The notes: generated by a model from the letters alone, not told the origin. A DNA stretch of 64,000 bases from Pandoraea aquatica (GCF_902459565.1 NZ_CABPSN010000002.1:62001-126000), one strand, 5' to 3'. Counted from the stretch's first letter, positions 29,725-39,204 are shown. A program made the numbers and translations.

Positions 29725-31053
29725 GTGACGCCCCCCTCGGATTCCCTTGCCGCACGTCAACCGCATTCCCACAGCACTTCCACCACTACCACCCGCGCCC
29801 CCGTCAAGATCGGCTCCATCGTGGGCGGCCTCGCGGGCAACCTGATCGAGTGGTACGACTTTCTTGCCTACAGCATCTTCTCGATCTATTTCGCGAAGGC
29901 TTTTTTCCCGGGCGATAACCCGACCGTCCAACTGATGAACACCGCTGCGATTGCGGCGGTCGGCTATGTGGCGCGTCCGTTGGGTAGCTGGCTTATCGGC
30001 CTGTATGCCGACCGTCGTGGCCGAAAGGCGGCCCTCACCGGTTCGGTGCTGGCGATGAGCGTCGGCTCGATGATGATCGCGCTCACGCCCGGCTACGCGA
30101 CCATCGGTATCTTCGCGCCTATCGTGCTGATCGCAGCACGTCTGCTGCAAGGGCTGTCGATGGGCGGCGAGTACGGCACCAGCGCGACGTATCTGAGCGA
30201 AGTCGCGCCCGAGAACCGCAAGGGCTTCTTCCTCGGCTTCCTGCAAGTGAGCGTGGTGGCGGGACAGCTCGTCGCACTCGGGCTGATGTTGGTGATGCAG
30301 CGCTGGTTGCTGACGGCCGAGCAGATCGAACACTGGGGATGGCGTATTCCGTTCGTGCTGGGCGGCGTGCTGGCCCTGTTCGCGTTGTACATGCGTCGCA
30401 ATGTGACGGAGAGCGAGGCGTTCGTCGACAGCGCGAAGAAGCGCGAGACGTCGATTGCGCGCGAGGTGTTTGCGCACTGGCGTCAGATTCTGCTCGCCAT
30501 CGGCATCACGATCGGCGGCACGGTTGCGTTCTACACGTTCACCGTCTACATGCAGAAGTTTCTGGTGAATTCGGTTGGCCTGACGAAAGAGACGTCCACG
30601 TTCGTCTCCACGCTCGCCCTGCTGCTGTACATGCCGCTGCAACCGCTGTTCGGGCTGCTGTCGGACGTGATCGGCCGTCGCAAGGTGCTGATGATCTTCG
30701 GTGTGAGTACCACGCTCTTCTCGGTGCCGCTTTTCACGGCGCTTAGCCACACGAAAGATCCGCTGGTGGCGTTCGCGCTGTCGTTCGCCGGTCTCGTGAT
30801 GCTCTCGGGCTTTACGTCGGTGCACATGCTGGCGAAGACGGAACTGTTCCCGCCGCGTATTCGCGCACTCGCCGTGGGCTTCCCGTACGCGCTGACGACG
30901 GCGATCCTCGGCGGCACGACGGAGTTCGTGGCGCTGCGCTTCAAGGCGAGCGGCCATGAGTCGTATTTCTACTGGTATGTGACGATCTGCGCGGCGATCT
31001 CGCTCGTCGTCTATCTCAAGATGCCGGAGACCCGCGGTCGCAAGTTCGACTGA
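29725..31053 (+). CDS. MHS-family MFS metabolite permease
   Basis: A 442-residue major facilitator protein of the metabolite:H+ symporter group, like KgtP/ProP/ShiA. Motifs: GGLAGNLIEWYDFLAYSIFSIYF in helix 1, GSWLIGLYADRRGRKAAL (motif A), LLQGLSMGGEYGTSATYLSE. It transports organic acids or osmolytes with protons across the inner membrane. The start is a GTG at 29725 behind TTGGAGACA; no ATG fits. Likely second gene of the sigma-54 operon, carrying the lyase's substrate. Confidence 0.9.
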   Translation: MTPPSDSLAARQPHSHSTSTTTTRAPVKIGSIVGGLAGNLIEWYDFLAYSIFSIYFAKAFFPGDNPTVQLMNTAAIAAVGYVARPLGSWLIGLYADRRGRKAALTGSVLAMSVGSMMIALTPGYATIGIFAPIVLIAARLLQGLSMGGEYGTSATYLSEVAPENRKGFFLGFLQVSVVAGQLVALGLMLVMQRWLLTAEQIEHWGWRIPFVLGGVLALFALYMRRNVTESEAFVDSAKKRETSIAREVFAHWRQILLAIGITIGGTVAFYTFTVYMQKFLVNSVGLTKETSTFVSTLALLLYMPLQPLFGLLSDVIGRRKVLMIFGVSTTLFSVPLFTALSHTKDPLVAFALSFAGLVMLSGFTSVHMLAKTELFPPRIRALAVGFPYALTTAILGGTTEFVALRFKASGHESYFYWYVTICAAISLVVYLKMPETRGRKFD

Positions 31054-31093
31054 GGGCGTGCCTAACGCGTACTGGAACGCGTCGTAGAAAACG

Positions 31094-31129
31094 AAAAAGG
31101 CAGAAGATCTTTCGATCTTCTGCCTTTTT
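31094..31129 (+). terminator. Rho-independent terminator of the lyase-permease operon
   Basis: AAAAAGGCAGAAGATC (31094-31109) pairs perfectly with its complement (31114-31129), loop TTTC, ending TTTTT. It also ends seven bases before the 3' end of the tRNA gene on the other strand. Confidence 0.93.
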
Positions 31130-31135
31130 AAACCT

Positions 31136-31220
31136 TGGTGCCGACGGCGAGACTCGAACTCGCACAGCTTTCGCCACTACCCCCTCAAGATAGCGTGTCT
31201 ACCAATTTCACCACGTCGGC
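31136..31220 (-). tRNA. tRNA-Leu (anticodon GAG)
   Basis: An 85-nt class II tRNA with a variable arm. Acceptor stem GCCGACG/CGTCGGC, the D-arm region TGGTGAAATTGGTAGACACG, anticodon stem CTATC/GGTAG with loop TTGAGGG giving GAG, T-arm GAGTTCGAGTCTC, and an encoded CCA (31136-31138). Reads CUC and CUU. No integrase or direct repeat is beside it, so there is no sign of use as an attachment site. Confidence 0.95.
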
Positions 31221-31355
31221 TTTGTCCTGCAAGGGAGCGCGATTGTAACGGGAAAATTGGATTTTGTGAATGCTTCACGCGCCGCGCAACCGTCTTGCGC
31301 GCGCGACGCGCTCATCACAAACACCCCGACACGAGCGATATACGTGCGATATATC

Positions 31356-33242
31356 TCAGGCTGCCAGCCGTTGCGACCCGCCGACCACCGTCAGCGCCGG
31401 GGCGTGGGCACCGCCAAAGCCGTGCGAGTCCATGGCGTGTCCTTCGCGCAGACGGAAGCGAGCCACCGTCTCCGCCAGCATGCGCGCCTGCTCGCTGAGC
31501 ATGGCCGAGGCAGCCGCCGACTCTTCCACCAGCGCCGCGTTCTGCTGCGTCGCCTGATCCATCTCCGACACCGAACGGTCGATCTGGCTGATGCCCGCGC
31601 TTTGCTCGGTCATCGCACCGTGAATCTCGCTCACCAGACGCTGGACGCGGGTGATGCCGTCGACGATCTCATGCATCGTGGTGCCCGCCGCCTGCACGCG
31701 TTCCGTGCCGCTCTTCACGTTCTGCACGGACGTCTCGATCAGTCCCTTGATTTCCTGCGCGGCCGCCGCGCTGCGTTGCGCCAACGTACGCACTTCACCC
31801 GCAACCACGGCAAAGCCGCGGCCCTGCTCGCCCGCGCGGGCGGCTTCCACGGCGGCGTTGAGCGCCAGAATGTTCGTCTGGAAGGCAATGCCGTCGATCA
31901 CGCTGATGATTTCCGTAATGCGCTCGGACGACTGCGTGATCGCTGCCATCGTGCCCACGGCGTCGGTCACGACCTGACCGCCACGTGCGGCGGCGGCGCT
32001 CGCGTCGTTGGCCAGACGCGTCGCATGCTCGGCGGTGTCGGCCGTCTGCTTGACGCTGGAGGTCAGCTCCGTGAGCGCGGACGACGTCTCCTGCAACGAT
32101 CCGGCGGACGCCTCGGTGCGCTGCGACAGATCGCGGTTGCCCATTTCGATCTCGCTCGTGGCCGACGTCATCGACGACACGCCGGTGCGCACGTCGAGCA
32201 TCACTGAGCTGATCTTGTCGACGAAGGCGTTGAACGACTTCGAGATCTGCGCGACTTCGTCGTGACCGGTGACGTCCAGACGCTGGGTCATGTCGCCGTC
32301 GCCCGAGCCGATGGTGTCCATCGCATCGCGCACGATCGACAGGCGCTTGAAGGCGCGCGAGGTGAAGATCGAAGCGATCAGCAGCGCGACGAGCGTGAGC
32401 ACCACCAGCGTGACGATGGTGGCCGTAAGCACGTGCGTGAGACCCGAGGTGGCTTCCGCGCGGTCGAGCGCGACCACCAGATACCAGTCGGTGCCGGGAA
32501 TGCGCTTGGCCTTGAGCAGCTTGATCGCACCGGACAGTTCCATCGAGACCGGTGCCGCGCCGTCGGCGGCCATGCCGGGCAGCGAGTCGGCGGTGAGCGC
32601 GGCGGAAACGTCGGTCGACGGTTTGAGCGAGTATTTGCTGTCCGGGTGGGCGATCACCTGTCCGTCGCTCGCGACGACCAGCGCGAGGCTCGACGGCGTG
32701 GGGTGAACGGCCTTGATGATGTCCTGCACGCCGGTGAGCGCCACGGCACCGCTGATGGCACCGGTTGTCTGACCGTCGCGCACGAGCGGCGCGGTGAAGG
32801 CCACGTAAGGAATGCCCGTCGACGAATCGCCATACGGCTTGGTGACGGTCAGCTTACCGGCCGCGACCGCGCTCTTGTACCAGGGGCGAGCCGTCGGATC
32901 GTAGTCCGCGGGGGTCGGTGCGGTGGAGAAGAATGTCTTGTCCGACCAGCCGATGCTGGTGATCGGGAAGTCGTTGGTCTTGCCCATGAGCTTCACGAGG
33001 CCGGTGGGGTCCCCCTTTTCCACGACTTGCGACGTGGCGACGACCGCTTGCGCCTTGTCGGCCGCCCAGCGCTCGACGGTGCCCGCGTTGCCGTTGGCCA
33101 CGGCCGAGAGCGTGTGCTCGATGCTGGACATCATGCTGTCGCGCACGATCACATAGGTCGTGACGCCTGAGAGGATCAGCGCGCCCACCACCGTCAGACA
33201 GGTGATGAGCAGAATCCGGGTTCGCAACGAAGTGACTTTCAT
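31356..33242 (-). CDS. Methyl-accepting chemotaxis protein with dCache domain
   Basis: A 628-residue chemoreceptor. Short cytoplasmic N-terminus, TM1 (about 8-32), periplasmic double Cache domain (about 38-275), TM2 (about 280-303), HAMP, and the methyl-accepting signalling domain with the conserved hairpin tip ([26 protein letters not shown]). In the Cache domain, [13 protein letters not shown] and a later KPYGDSSTG resemble the amino-acid-binding dCache pattern, so an amino acid or related attractant is plausible. The C-terminus lacks the CheR-tethering pentapeptide. Single-gene unit. Confidence 0.93.
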   Translation of the reverse strand: MKVTSLRTRILLITCLTVVGALILSGVTTYVIVRDSMMSSIEHTLSAVANGNAGTVERWAADKAQAVVATSQVVEKGDPTGLVKLMGKTNDFPITSIGWSDKTFFSTAPTPADYDPTARPWYKSAVAAGKLTVTKPYGDSSTGIPYVAFTAPLVRDGQTTGAISGAVALTGVQDIIKAVHPTPSSLALVVASDGQVIAHPDSKYSLKPSTDVSAALTADSLPGMAADGAAPVSMELSGAIKLLKAKRIPGTDWYLVVALDRAEATSGLTHVLTATIVTLVVLTLVALLIASIFTSRAFKRLSIVRDAMDTIGSGDGDMTQRLDVTGHDEVAQISKSFNAFVDKISSVMLDVRTGVSSMTSATSEIEMGNRDLSQRTEASAGSLQETSSALTELTSSVKQTADTAEHATRLANDASAAAARGGQVVTDAVGTMAAITQSSERITEIISVIDGIAFQTNILALNAAVEAARAGEQGRGFAVVAGEVRTLAQRSAAAAQEIKGLIETSVQNVKSGTERVQAAGTTMHEIVDGITRVQRLVSEIHGAMTEQSAGISQIDRSVSEMDQATQQNAALVEESAAASAMLSEQARMLAETVARFRLREGHAMDSHGFGGAHAPALTVVGGSQRLAA

Positions 33243-33364
33243 GGGCTTTCATCGGTAGGCCCGCGTGCGGGCCGTTGATTGGGGGCGGCTGCTCGGGCGA
33301 TTTGGGGGCGCCGTCGCAGCGAAACAGTGAATCCGTTACATCCATTACGTCCTTGCTCTCTGCG

Positions 33365-33392
33365 CTTACGGCTCAACGGCGCAATAACTTTA
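33365..33392 (-). promoter_or_regulatory. Possible sigma-28 (FliA) promoter of the chemoreceptor
   Basis: On the minus strand TAAAGTTA is followed 12 bp later by GCCGTAAG, close to TAAAGTTT-N11-GCCGATAA but one base too long in the spacer and imperfect at -10. The target gene is the expected kind. Confidence 0.35.
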
Positions 33393-33480
33393 GTGAGCAG
33401 GAATCAACGCCCATGTGCTGCGCTTCAACGGCGGGGCCGATGCCCTTCAACGGTGCTTTCGACCGGTATTTTTTTATTTC

Positions 33481-33960
33481 TCATTTCGTTCGTTGAAACG
33501 TGGGTGACTTTGCGTCCGGCGCATCGTTGCCATCGTCGCCATGGTCGTCTTCATCGATGAATGGCGAATCGGTATCGGGGGTTCCCTTTCGAAGCGCAAG
33601 GCGCGCTTCATTCGCGAGCGCTTCGTAGCGTTTGCGGAAACGGGTGAGTTCCTTTTCGTCGAGTTCTTCGAGATCGAGCAAGGCGTTGTGCGCGCCCTCC
33701 ATCGCACGGATCAACTCGTCGAGCTTGATATGCATGGCCGCCGTATCGCGGTTCTGCGTGTTCTGGATGAGGAAGACCATCAGGAATGTGACGATGGTGG
33801 TCGACGTGTTGATGACCAACTGCCACGTGTCGCTGTAGCCGAAGAGCGGCCCCGTCACCGCCCAGATCAACACAAGCGCGACCGCCAGGACAAACGAGAC
33901 CGGACGCCCGGTCACCGTGGAAAGGTAGCTCGAAAACTTCGAAAACCATTTGCCGTTCAT
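33481..33960 (-). CDS. Low-affinity iron permease-family membrane protein
   Basis: A 159-residue protein. GRPVSFVLAVALVLIWAVTGPLFGYSDTWQLVINTSTTIVTFLMVFLIQNTQNRD is the hallmark of the low-affinity Fe(II) permease family (PF04120-like): two close transmembrane helices and a conserved NTQNRD. The C-terminal half is charged (coiled helix, then an acidic DEDDHGDDGND tail). In bacteria iron transport by this family is not well shown. I chose Met at 33960 (MNGKWFSKF) because the family begins there, with a GGAGACGGTC element upstream. Confidence 0.85.
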   Translation of the reverse strand: MNGKWFSKFSSYLSTVTGRPVSFVLAVALVLIWAVTGPLFGYSDTWQLVINTSTTIVTFLMVFLIQNTQNRDTAAMHIKLDELIRAMEGAHNALLDLEELDEKELTRFRKRYEALANEARLALRKGTPDTDSPFIDEDDHGDDGNDAPDAKSPTFQRTK

Positions 33961-34198
33961 GACCGTCTCCTGTGGATTGAAACGATAGACGGATGATGGC
34001 ATAGGTGCGCCGGTCGTCGAATTCGCAATGCCTGTGTTCGTTCTCGCGATATCCGAGGCTTTCCCCAGCCGACTGACGCGCCAATGTCACAAGCGACGCC
34101 CGGCGGATTCACGTTGCCAAAGGCGCGGGTCGGAAAGCACAAGTGCGCCGCGCTATCAGTGCCAATCTGAAACTCCCAACTGTTCAAGGAGTTGAGTC

Positions 34199-34858
34199 AT
34201 GCCCATGGTTGAAGGTGTTGATACGAATGCGGCCGCTTTAGCCGCGCAAGTGCTGTCCCAGTCCGACACGCCGGAGTCCAGTCCACACGGCAATCCGACT
34301 ATGGCAAATGATCTGAGTTGTGTGACTAACTGCGGAGGTCACTCGGCGTTGCTCGAGCACCAGGAAAACGGACATATTCGGCTTTTGATCTCGACGCACT
34401 CCCCGGGGATTCCGCAACTTGCCGTGTCGATCAGGACATGCCCGCAAACAATCGACGAAGGTGAGCCGGATAAGAAAATCGACGAAACGAAAGAAGGCGA
34501 AGAGAGTGGTGAGGTGGAAGACTCGCCCGCAGCCCTCGAGGATGCGAAGACAGTTCTCAAGGCGGCGATTGACAATCGATATCACGACGGTAGGACTAGC
34601 AAGTTGCCGACATCGTTCTGGACGCTGAGCAAAGCCGGGCAGCAAAAGGTTTTTGCGTCTGCCATGGATTGGGTGCTATCGAATTCCAGCGAAAGAACGC
34701 CGAAATGGTTTTCGGCGATTCTGGACCTTGCTGCGGATGAAGGACTCGCTGGATATCTCACCAAAACGGTTCAACAGCACACGTATGACAAGTTGGACAA
34801 TCTAGTGGAAAACCGATTGGTGAAATCCGTGATCGATGCGTACGGTATGCGAATCTAA
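34199..34858 (+). CDS. Unrecognised protein with effector-like N-terminus
   Basis: A 219-residue protein with no family I recognise. There is no signal peptide or membrane segment. Residues 1-35 are rich in Ser, Thr, Pro and Asn; 85-110 is very acidic (EGEPDKKIDETKEGEESGEVED); the C-terminal 110 residues look helical and folded (FWTLSKAGQQKVFASAMDWVL, LAGYLTKTVQQHTYDKLDNLVENRL). A strong AAGGAG ribosome site sits eight bases before the ATG. Codon usage is less GC-biased than neighbours. The leader resembles that of the gene at 37083. A secreted effector is possible but unproved. Confidence 0.7.
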   Translation: MPMVEGVDTNAAALAAQVLSQSDTPESSPHGNPTMANDLSCVTNCGGHSALLEHQENGHIRLLISTHSPGIPQLAVSIRTCPQTIDEGEPDKKIDETKEGEESGEVEDSPAALEDAKTVLKAAIDNRYHDGRTSKLPTSFWTLSKAGQQKVFASAMDWVLSNSSERTPKWFSAILDLAADEGLAGYLTKTVQQHTYDKLDNLVENRLVKSVIDAYGMRI

Positions 34859-34960
34859 TAATTCGCAGCCCACTCAGGGGGCGCCACGCGATTGCGTCGG
34901 CGAACCCCTATGCACGTTAGCAACGACGACGTGTCTGGCTGGCTAACCGGCTTGCACAGC

Positions 34961-35608
34961 CTATCGCGCAAATGCGCCGGGAAACGCGAGGGACGTCGCC
35001 CGACATCCCTCGGCCAGTTCGTCGTCGTGAGTCGAGAACAGAACACAACGATTCTTGCCAAGTGCAGAAAACAAATCGATGAGCACCGCGCGCGACGGGC
35101 CATCAAGGCCACCGGTGGGTTCGTCTGCCAGGATCACGCGCGGTGCGCCGAACAGAATCGCCGTCAGATAGAACTTGCGACGCGTGCCCGTCGACATCTG
35201 CTCGAAGCGCTTTTCCATGTGCGGCATCAGGCTGAAGCGCTCGGCGAGATCGAGAACGTCTGCGCTTACCGTCACCTGACGTTGCGCCGCGCGTTGCTCT
35301 AGGAAGCCACGGCCCGTTTGCATGGGCTCCGTCATGCAATCGAACGGTACGACGGCGAGCGCGGTTTTGGCCGCAATCGGTTCGCTCTGCATCGAATGCC
35401 CGTCGATCCACACCTTGCCACCGCCCGTATCTACGGTGCCTGCGAGCATGCCGAGCAGCGTGGTCTTGCCGCCACCACCTTCATCCCGTAGCGCGAAGCA
35501 GCCCGGGCCGGCGTCGAACCGCAAATTCTCGAAAAGCGTGAAATCGTCGAAACGTTGGGTGAGCCCTTCGAAGCGAAGCAGCGATTCGTGATGCATGACT
35601 TCGCTCAT
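34961..35608 (-). CDS. Orphan ABC transporter ATPase with unusual motifs
   Basis: A 215-residue ABC ATPase. LRFEGLTQRFDDFTLFENL is a normal start. The Walker A is DEGGGGKTT (first Gly replaced by Asp), the signature is MSTGT in place of LSGGQ, Walker B VILADEP with D-loop GGLD, and the H-loop STHDDE is intact. No permease gene is adjacent. The ATG at 35608 overlaps the rcnR stop by four bases (ATGA), so it is translationally coupled to rcnR and probably induced by Ni/Co. It may power an unlinked permease or act in a non-transport role. Confidence 0.82.
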   Translation of the reverse strand: MSEVMHHESLLRFEGLTQRFDDFTLFENLRFDAGPGCFALRDEGGGGKTTLLGMLAGTVDTGGGKVWIDGHSMQSEPIAAKTALAVVPFDCMTEPMQTGRGFLEQRAAQRQVTVSADVLDLAERFSLMPHMEKRFEQMSTGTRRKFYLTAILFGAPRVILADEPTGGLDGPSRAVLIDLFSALGKNRCVLFSTHDDELAEGCRATSLAFPGAFAR

Positions 35609-35874
35609 TTCAGATACGCCTTGATGACGTGGAGTAAGGGCGCCAGCTCGGCTTCGCGGTGAGCCTGATCCGGTTCGTTGATGACGTGATCCACGAGATG
35701 GCCCTCGATGACAGCGCCCATCAGTCCGTTGATCGCCCCGCGAATCGCCGCGATCTGCTGAAGGATCTCGACGCAGTCGCCCTCTTCGCTCAACTGTCGC
35801 TCCAACGCCTGCGTCTGCCCCTGAATGCGACGCACGCGTGCCAACAGCTTGTTCTTGTCCCGAATCGTATGCAC
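35605..35874 (-). CDS. rcnR: Nickel/cobalt-responsive repressor
   Basis: An 89-residue all-helical repressor of the CsoR/RcnR family. HTIRDKNKLLARVRRIQGQ and ILQQIAAIRGAINGLMGAVIEGHL match RcnR. Metal ligands correspond to RcnR His3, Cys35, His60 and His64: here His2, Cys34, His59, His63, which marks the Ni/Co type rather than the formaldehyde or copper types. It represses the divergent rcnA by binding the operator at 35928; metal releases it. Start ATG 35874; co-transcribed with the overlapping ABC ATPase. Confidence 0.92.
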   Translation of the reverse strand: MHTIRDKNKLLARVRRIQGQTQALERQLSEEGDCVEILQQIAAIRGAINGLMGAVIEGHLVDHVINEPDQAHREAELAPLLHVIKAYLK

Positions 35875-35927
35875 GGCTGGTCGCGCCCCTGTCGTTGAAA
35901 ATCGAATGAAAAAATCCTAACACGAAG

Positions 35928-35944
35928 ATACTGGTGGGGAGTAT
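35928..35944. promoter_or_regulatory. RcnR operator
   Basis: ATACTGGTGGGGAGTAT fits the known TACT-G6-N-AGTA RcnR site with one substitution in the G-tract. It lies in the 108-bp gap between divergent rcnR and rcnA. Confidence 0.85.
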
Positions 35945-35982
35945 ATTGCGAGGTATCGAATAACCCTACCGAGTCACGTGTC

Positions 35983-36909
35983 ATGGCTGATTTCCCGACC
36001 CTTCTCCAGCAAGGCAGTGCCTGGCTGTTTATCCCGAGCGCGATACTGCTCGGCGCGTTGCACGGTCTGGAACCGGGCCATTCGAAGACGATGATGGCAG
36101 CCTTTATCGTGGCGGTACGCGGCACCGTCGGACAGGCCGTGTTGCTCGGTCTTTCGGCGACGGTATCGCACACGGCGGTGGTCTGGCTCGTCGCGATGGC
36201 GGGCATGTATTTCGGACGCAACTGGAATGCCGAAGCGACCGAGCCGTACTTCGAGGTGGCGTCCGGCGTGTTGATTCTCGCGGTTGCCGCGTGGATGCTG
36301 TGGCGCACGTGGCGCGATAACGCCGGCGCGTCGAGCACGAAGCATCACGACCATGGGCCTGCGCATGATCACGGGCAAAAACACGACCATGAGCACGACC
36401 ATGAGCTCGGGCACACGCACTATCACGCGGAGCACGACCACAGCCATCGCCACGTCCATGACCATCCGTCGCATGCCATGCCGCATGATCACTCGCATGC
36501 ACCTGTGCTCCGCAGCGCGGATTATCAGGACGCCCACGAGCGCGCCCATGCCCGCGACATTGAAAAGCGCTTCTCCGGACGCGAAGTCACGACAGGTCAG
36601 ATCGTCATGTTCGGTCTGACCGGCGGACTCGTCCCATGCCCGGCTTCGATCACCGTGCTGCTGCTGTGTTTGCAACTGAAGCGCTTCGCGCTCGGCGCGG
36701 GCTTGGTGCTGTGCTTCAGCATCGGACTTGCGATGACGATGGTGGCGTCTGGCGCGCTGGCAGCGCTCAGCGTCCGGCACGTGTCACGCCGCTGGAGCGG
36801 GTTCGGTGAGTTCGCACGTAAAGCGCCGTATTTCTCGGGCGCGGTGATCGTGCTGGTCGGCGCGTTCGTCATTTATCGAGGCGCGGCGCATCTGCTTCTG
36901 AACGTTTGA
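35983..36909 (+). CDS. rcnA: Nickel/cobalt efflux protein
   Basis: A 308-residue NiCoT-type exporter in the inner membrane. Helix LGALHGLEPGHSKTMMAAFIVAV (the HGxEPGHS metal motif), a long His/Asp-rich cytoplasmic loop (about 122-170, repeated HDH and HEHDHE), then GLTGGLVPCPASITVLLLCL and further helices. It exports Ni2+ and Co2+. Divergent from rcnR with its operator between. Start ATG 35983. Confidence 0.93.
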   Translation: MADFPTLLQQGSAWLFIPSAILLGALHGLEPGHSKTMMAAFIVAVRGTVGQAVLLGLSATVSHTAVVWLVAMAGMYFGRNWNAEATEPYFEVASGVLILAVAAWMLWRTWRDNAGASSTKHHDHGPAHDHGQKHDHEHDHELGHTHYHAEHDHSHRHVHDHPSHAMPHDHSHAPVLRSADYQDAHERAHARDIEKRFSGREVTTGQIVMFGLTGGLVPCPASITVLLLCLQLKRFALGAGLVLCFSIGLAMTMVASGALAALSVRHVSRRWSGFGEFARKAPYFSGAVIVLVGAFVIYRGAAHLLLNV

Positions 36910-37082
36910 AGCGGACTTCCTTCCGAGCAGTCGGCGTTGGGGGAAATATCGGCGGATGTCGAGGTGAAGCGCCCAACGTGAATCACCCGCCACATGAATC
37001 CGACAGGTCAATGTCGGCAACCCAAAGGGCGTCGACGGATCGGAACCACTATGAAATCTCCATTCACCGAAGGAGATAGATC

Positions 37083-39032
37083 ATGGATGCGATTTCAACC
37101 GGTTTGGCCGTCAACAAGACGCAATTGCCCGTCGAGCTACCCGAGGACCGGTCCGGTAACCGGTCCGACTCGGAGGCGACCATAACTTCGGATCTAACAC
37201 TTGCAGCGCCAGCGTCGCTTGCGGTGTCGAGGGACGGCGAAACCGAATGGCGAGGAGACACGACATTTCCGGAAGTGCTCCCCCCCTATTGGATGTGCGA
37301 CAAAGCAAGCGGCGAATACGAAAGCCTCAGAGCCGATTTTCAGGCGGCGGTAAAGTTAGTCGTGAATGCTGAGGCAAAAAATAACGAAGGTGACGGCTTG
37401 CAATTCATGCGCAGCAGTCCGGCGCAGTTTCGCGGGTTTCCGGCGGATGACTACCACAAACTGTTGCGGAAGTCGTGTGGTCGTGGGGAGGAAAGATTAG
37501 GAAGACTGATGGAATTTTCCGTCATCACCGGATCCGATTCGCAGCGGGAGATGCGCTGGGAGATTATTGAGGAGCTATATAACGCCATTGATTATGACGA
37601 TAGACCCAGTATGAAGGAAATGCTGGACAGACGTATAAAAAACTCAATAAATAGCTGCCTCGAACATTTGGGTCAAGATAGTGCCGATTCATCGAACAAA
37701 TTCATATTGGATCTGCTTGGTGATGTCAGTACCTTCCGGCCGAGATATCGTCTGATCGCGTTGATACGGCTCTGTGAAATTATTCCGGAGAAAATCAAAC
37801 AAATTCCCAAGTCAGACCTTGAGGATTTGCCGGCAACGCTGGCACTAAACGAGGCAGATACTTCCGGTGCGCTCAAGTGTCTTGGAGAGACGACCGGCTA
37901 TGTCTTCCTACCACACGGAATTTTTGCCGATTGGGAAGAAATTGCGAGTCTGAACCCGGATGTTCAGGGTGATCAGAGAGTGCGCACCTACTTTGCAGAT
38001 CAACTGAGACATAGAGTAGACAAGATCGTCGATGACGGAAGGGACGCGAATCTTGTCATGAGGGAGATCGTCTTGAGGTTGGCCCGCCTGGACGAAGACA
38101 CGCAATCGGCCGGTGCCAAGTTGCTGCGCGAGTTCTTCAAAAGTGATCTATCGAGCATGTTTGCTGCATCCGGTGGAAAAAAAGCACTTGGTATAATCGG
38201 AAATTATTGTGATAGAGCCAAGTTGGAGTTCACTGATTTTTCGAAGGAGATTGCTGCTAGACTGAAGGGAGGCAAGCAGCTGAAATTGCAAGAAAGTTTT
38301 AAAGAATCGGCTCAAGCAAGAATCAGAAACAATAGAGAGTGGAATCACAATAGGGATTATTATTATTGGAGTATTGGTTCTGATTTGCAAAGGGTGTTGA
38401 TTAACAAGGAAGGTGCTGAGAAACGCGCGGCCGTGATGGACATTCTTGACGGCTTTGACGAATGGGCGGATGGCCGTGGGAAATACTTTGCATTGCAAGA
38501 TTTCTCGGCGATTATGTCTGACTACTACCGAGTGACCATAACCGATATCATCGGCAAGGATGCAGCTAACGCATGGTTGTCGGAGAATTACGCGGTGTCC
38601 GACAGAGAATTCGCTTTCGCCAGGGAGCACTTGGGTCTCGACAAGGTAGAAACGACGCCGGAGGAGGCTGGCGAAGAGTTCATCGTTCCTTACAACTCGT
38701 CAGAAAGGATGAAGTGGGCCGAAAGAAACCTTCTGTCCATTTGCGGCATGTACATGAACGGCAGCGGGACCGCGTTTGACATGCCTCCTTCCTTTAACAA
38801 TCTCTCGTGGCAGGACAGAGCGGATGCGATGCAGCTGACGGTCAACTGGGCCATGCGGCCGTTGAACAACGACACCTTCAAAAAGTTGAGGGCTATGGCG
38901 GCTTCCGACGACCTTCGGGGTCTCATGGCGAACACGGTCACGAAGCGGAAATTTGCGGAAGTAAAGGACTTTGTCGGGGCAGACAGCCTTAGCGAGTTCA
39001 TGAAGAAGCACCGCATGGTGCGCTCGAACTAA
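37083..39032 (+). CDS. Large unrecognised protein, effector-like
   Basis: A 649-residue protein with no family I recognise, in clearly AT-richer DNA than its neighbours (frequent AAA, AAT and ATT codons), which suggests horizontal origin. There is no signal peptide. Residues 1-55 are Ser/Thr/Asp-rich and disordered-looking, the rest appears helical and soluble, with Cys residues only scattered. Strong AAGGAG ribosome site before the ATG, with leader spacing like that of 34199. An 18-bp inverted repeat CCGACA-N6-TGTCGG lies at 37000-37017. A type III or other secreted effector is possible; equally it could be a cytoplasmic accessory protein. Confidence 0.72.
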   Translation: MDAISTGLAVNKTQLPVELPEDRSGNRSDSEATITSDLTLAAPASLAVSRDGETEWRGDTTFPEVLPPYWMCDKASGEYESLRADFQAAVKLVVNAEAKNNEGDGLQFMRSSPAQFRGFPADDYHKLLRKSCGRGEERLGRLMEFSVITGSDSQREMRWEIIEELYNAIDYDDRPSMKEMLDRRIKNSINSCLEHLGQDSADSSNKFILDLLGDVSTFRPRYRLIALIRLCEIIPEKIKQIPKSDLEDLPATLALNEADTSGALKCLGETTGYVFLPHGIFADWEEIASLNPDVQGDQRVRTYFADQLRHRVDKIVDDGRDANLVMREIVLRLARLDEDTQSAGAKLLREFFKSDLSSMFAASGGKKALGIIGNYCDRAKLEFTDFSKEIAARLKGGKQLKLQESFKESAQARIRNNREWNHNRDYYYWSIGSDLQRVLINKEGAEKRAAVMDILDGFDEWADGRGKYFALQDFSAIMSDYYRVTITDIIGKDAANAWLSENYAVSDREFAFAREHLGLDKVETTPEEAGEEFIVPYNSSERMKWAERNLLSICGMYMNGSGTAFDMPPSFNNLSWQDRADAMQLTVNWAMRPLNNDTFKKLRAMAASDDLRGLMANTVTKRKFAEVKDFVGADSLSEFMKKHRMVRSN

Positions 39033-39204
39033 ACACGCCGTCCGTTTGCCAACTCCCTCCGTGTCAGACCTGGACGGAGTTGGCGCATCCGCCACTTCAA
39101 GATTCGTGCACTCCACGCACAAATGCTGTGCGCGACGCCGTCTGGTTCGCGACGTCGCATCTTCCTAGACTGGGCACCTCAACGATCGCCACCGAGGATG
39201 ACCC

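Noticed and set aside
31100-31260. tRNA-Leu as an integration site for a genomic island
   Set aside because: No integrase, no direct repeat of the tRNA 3' end and ordinary genes on both sides.
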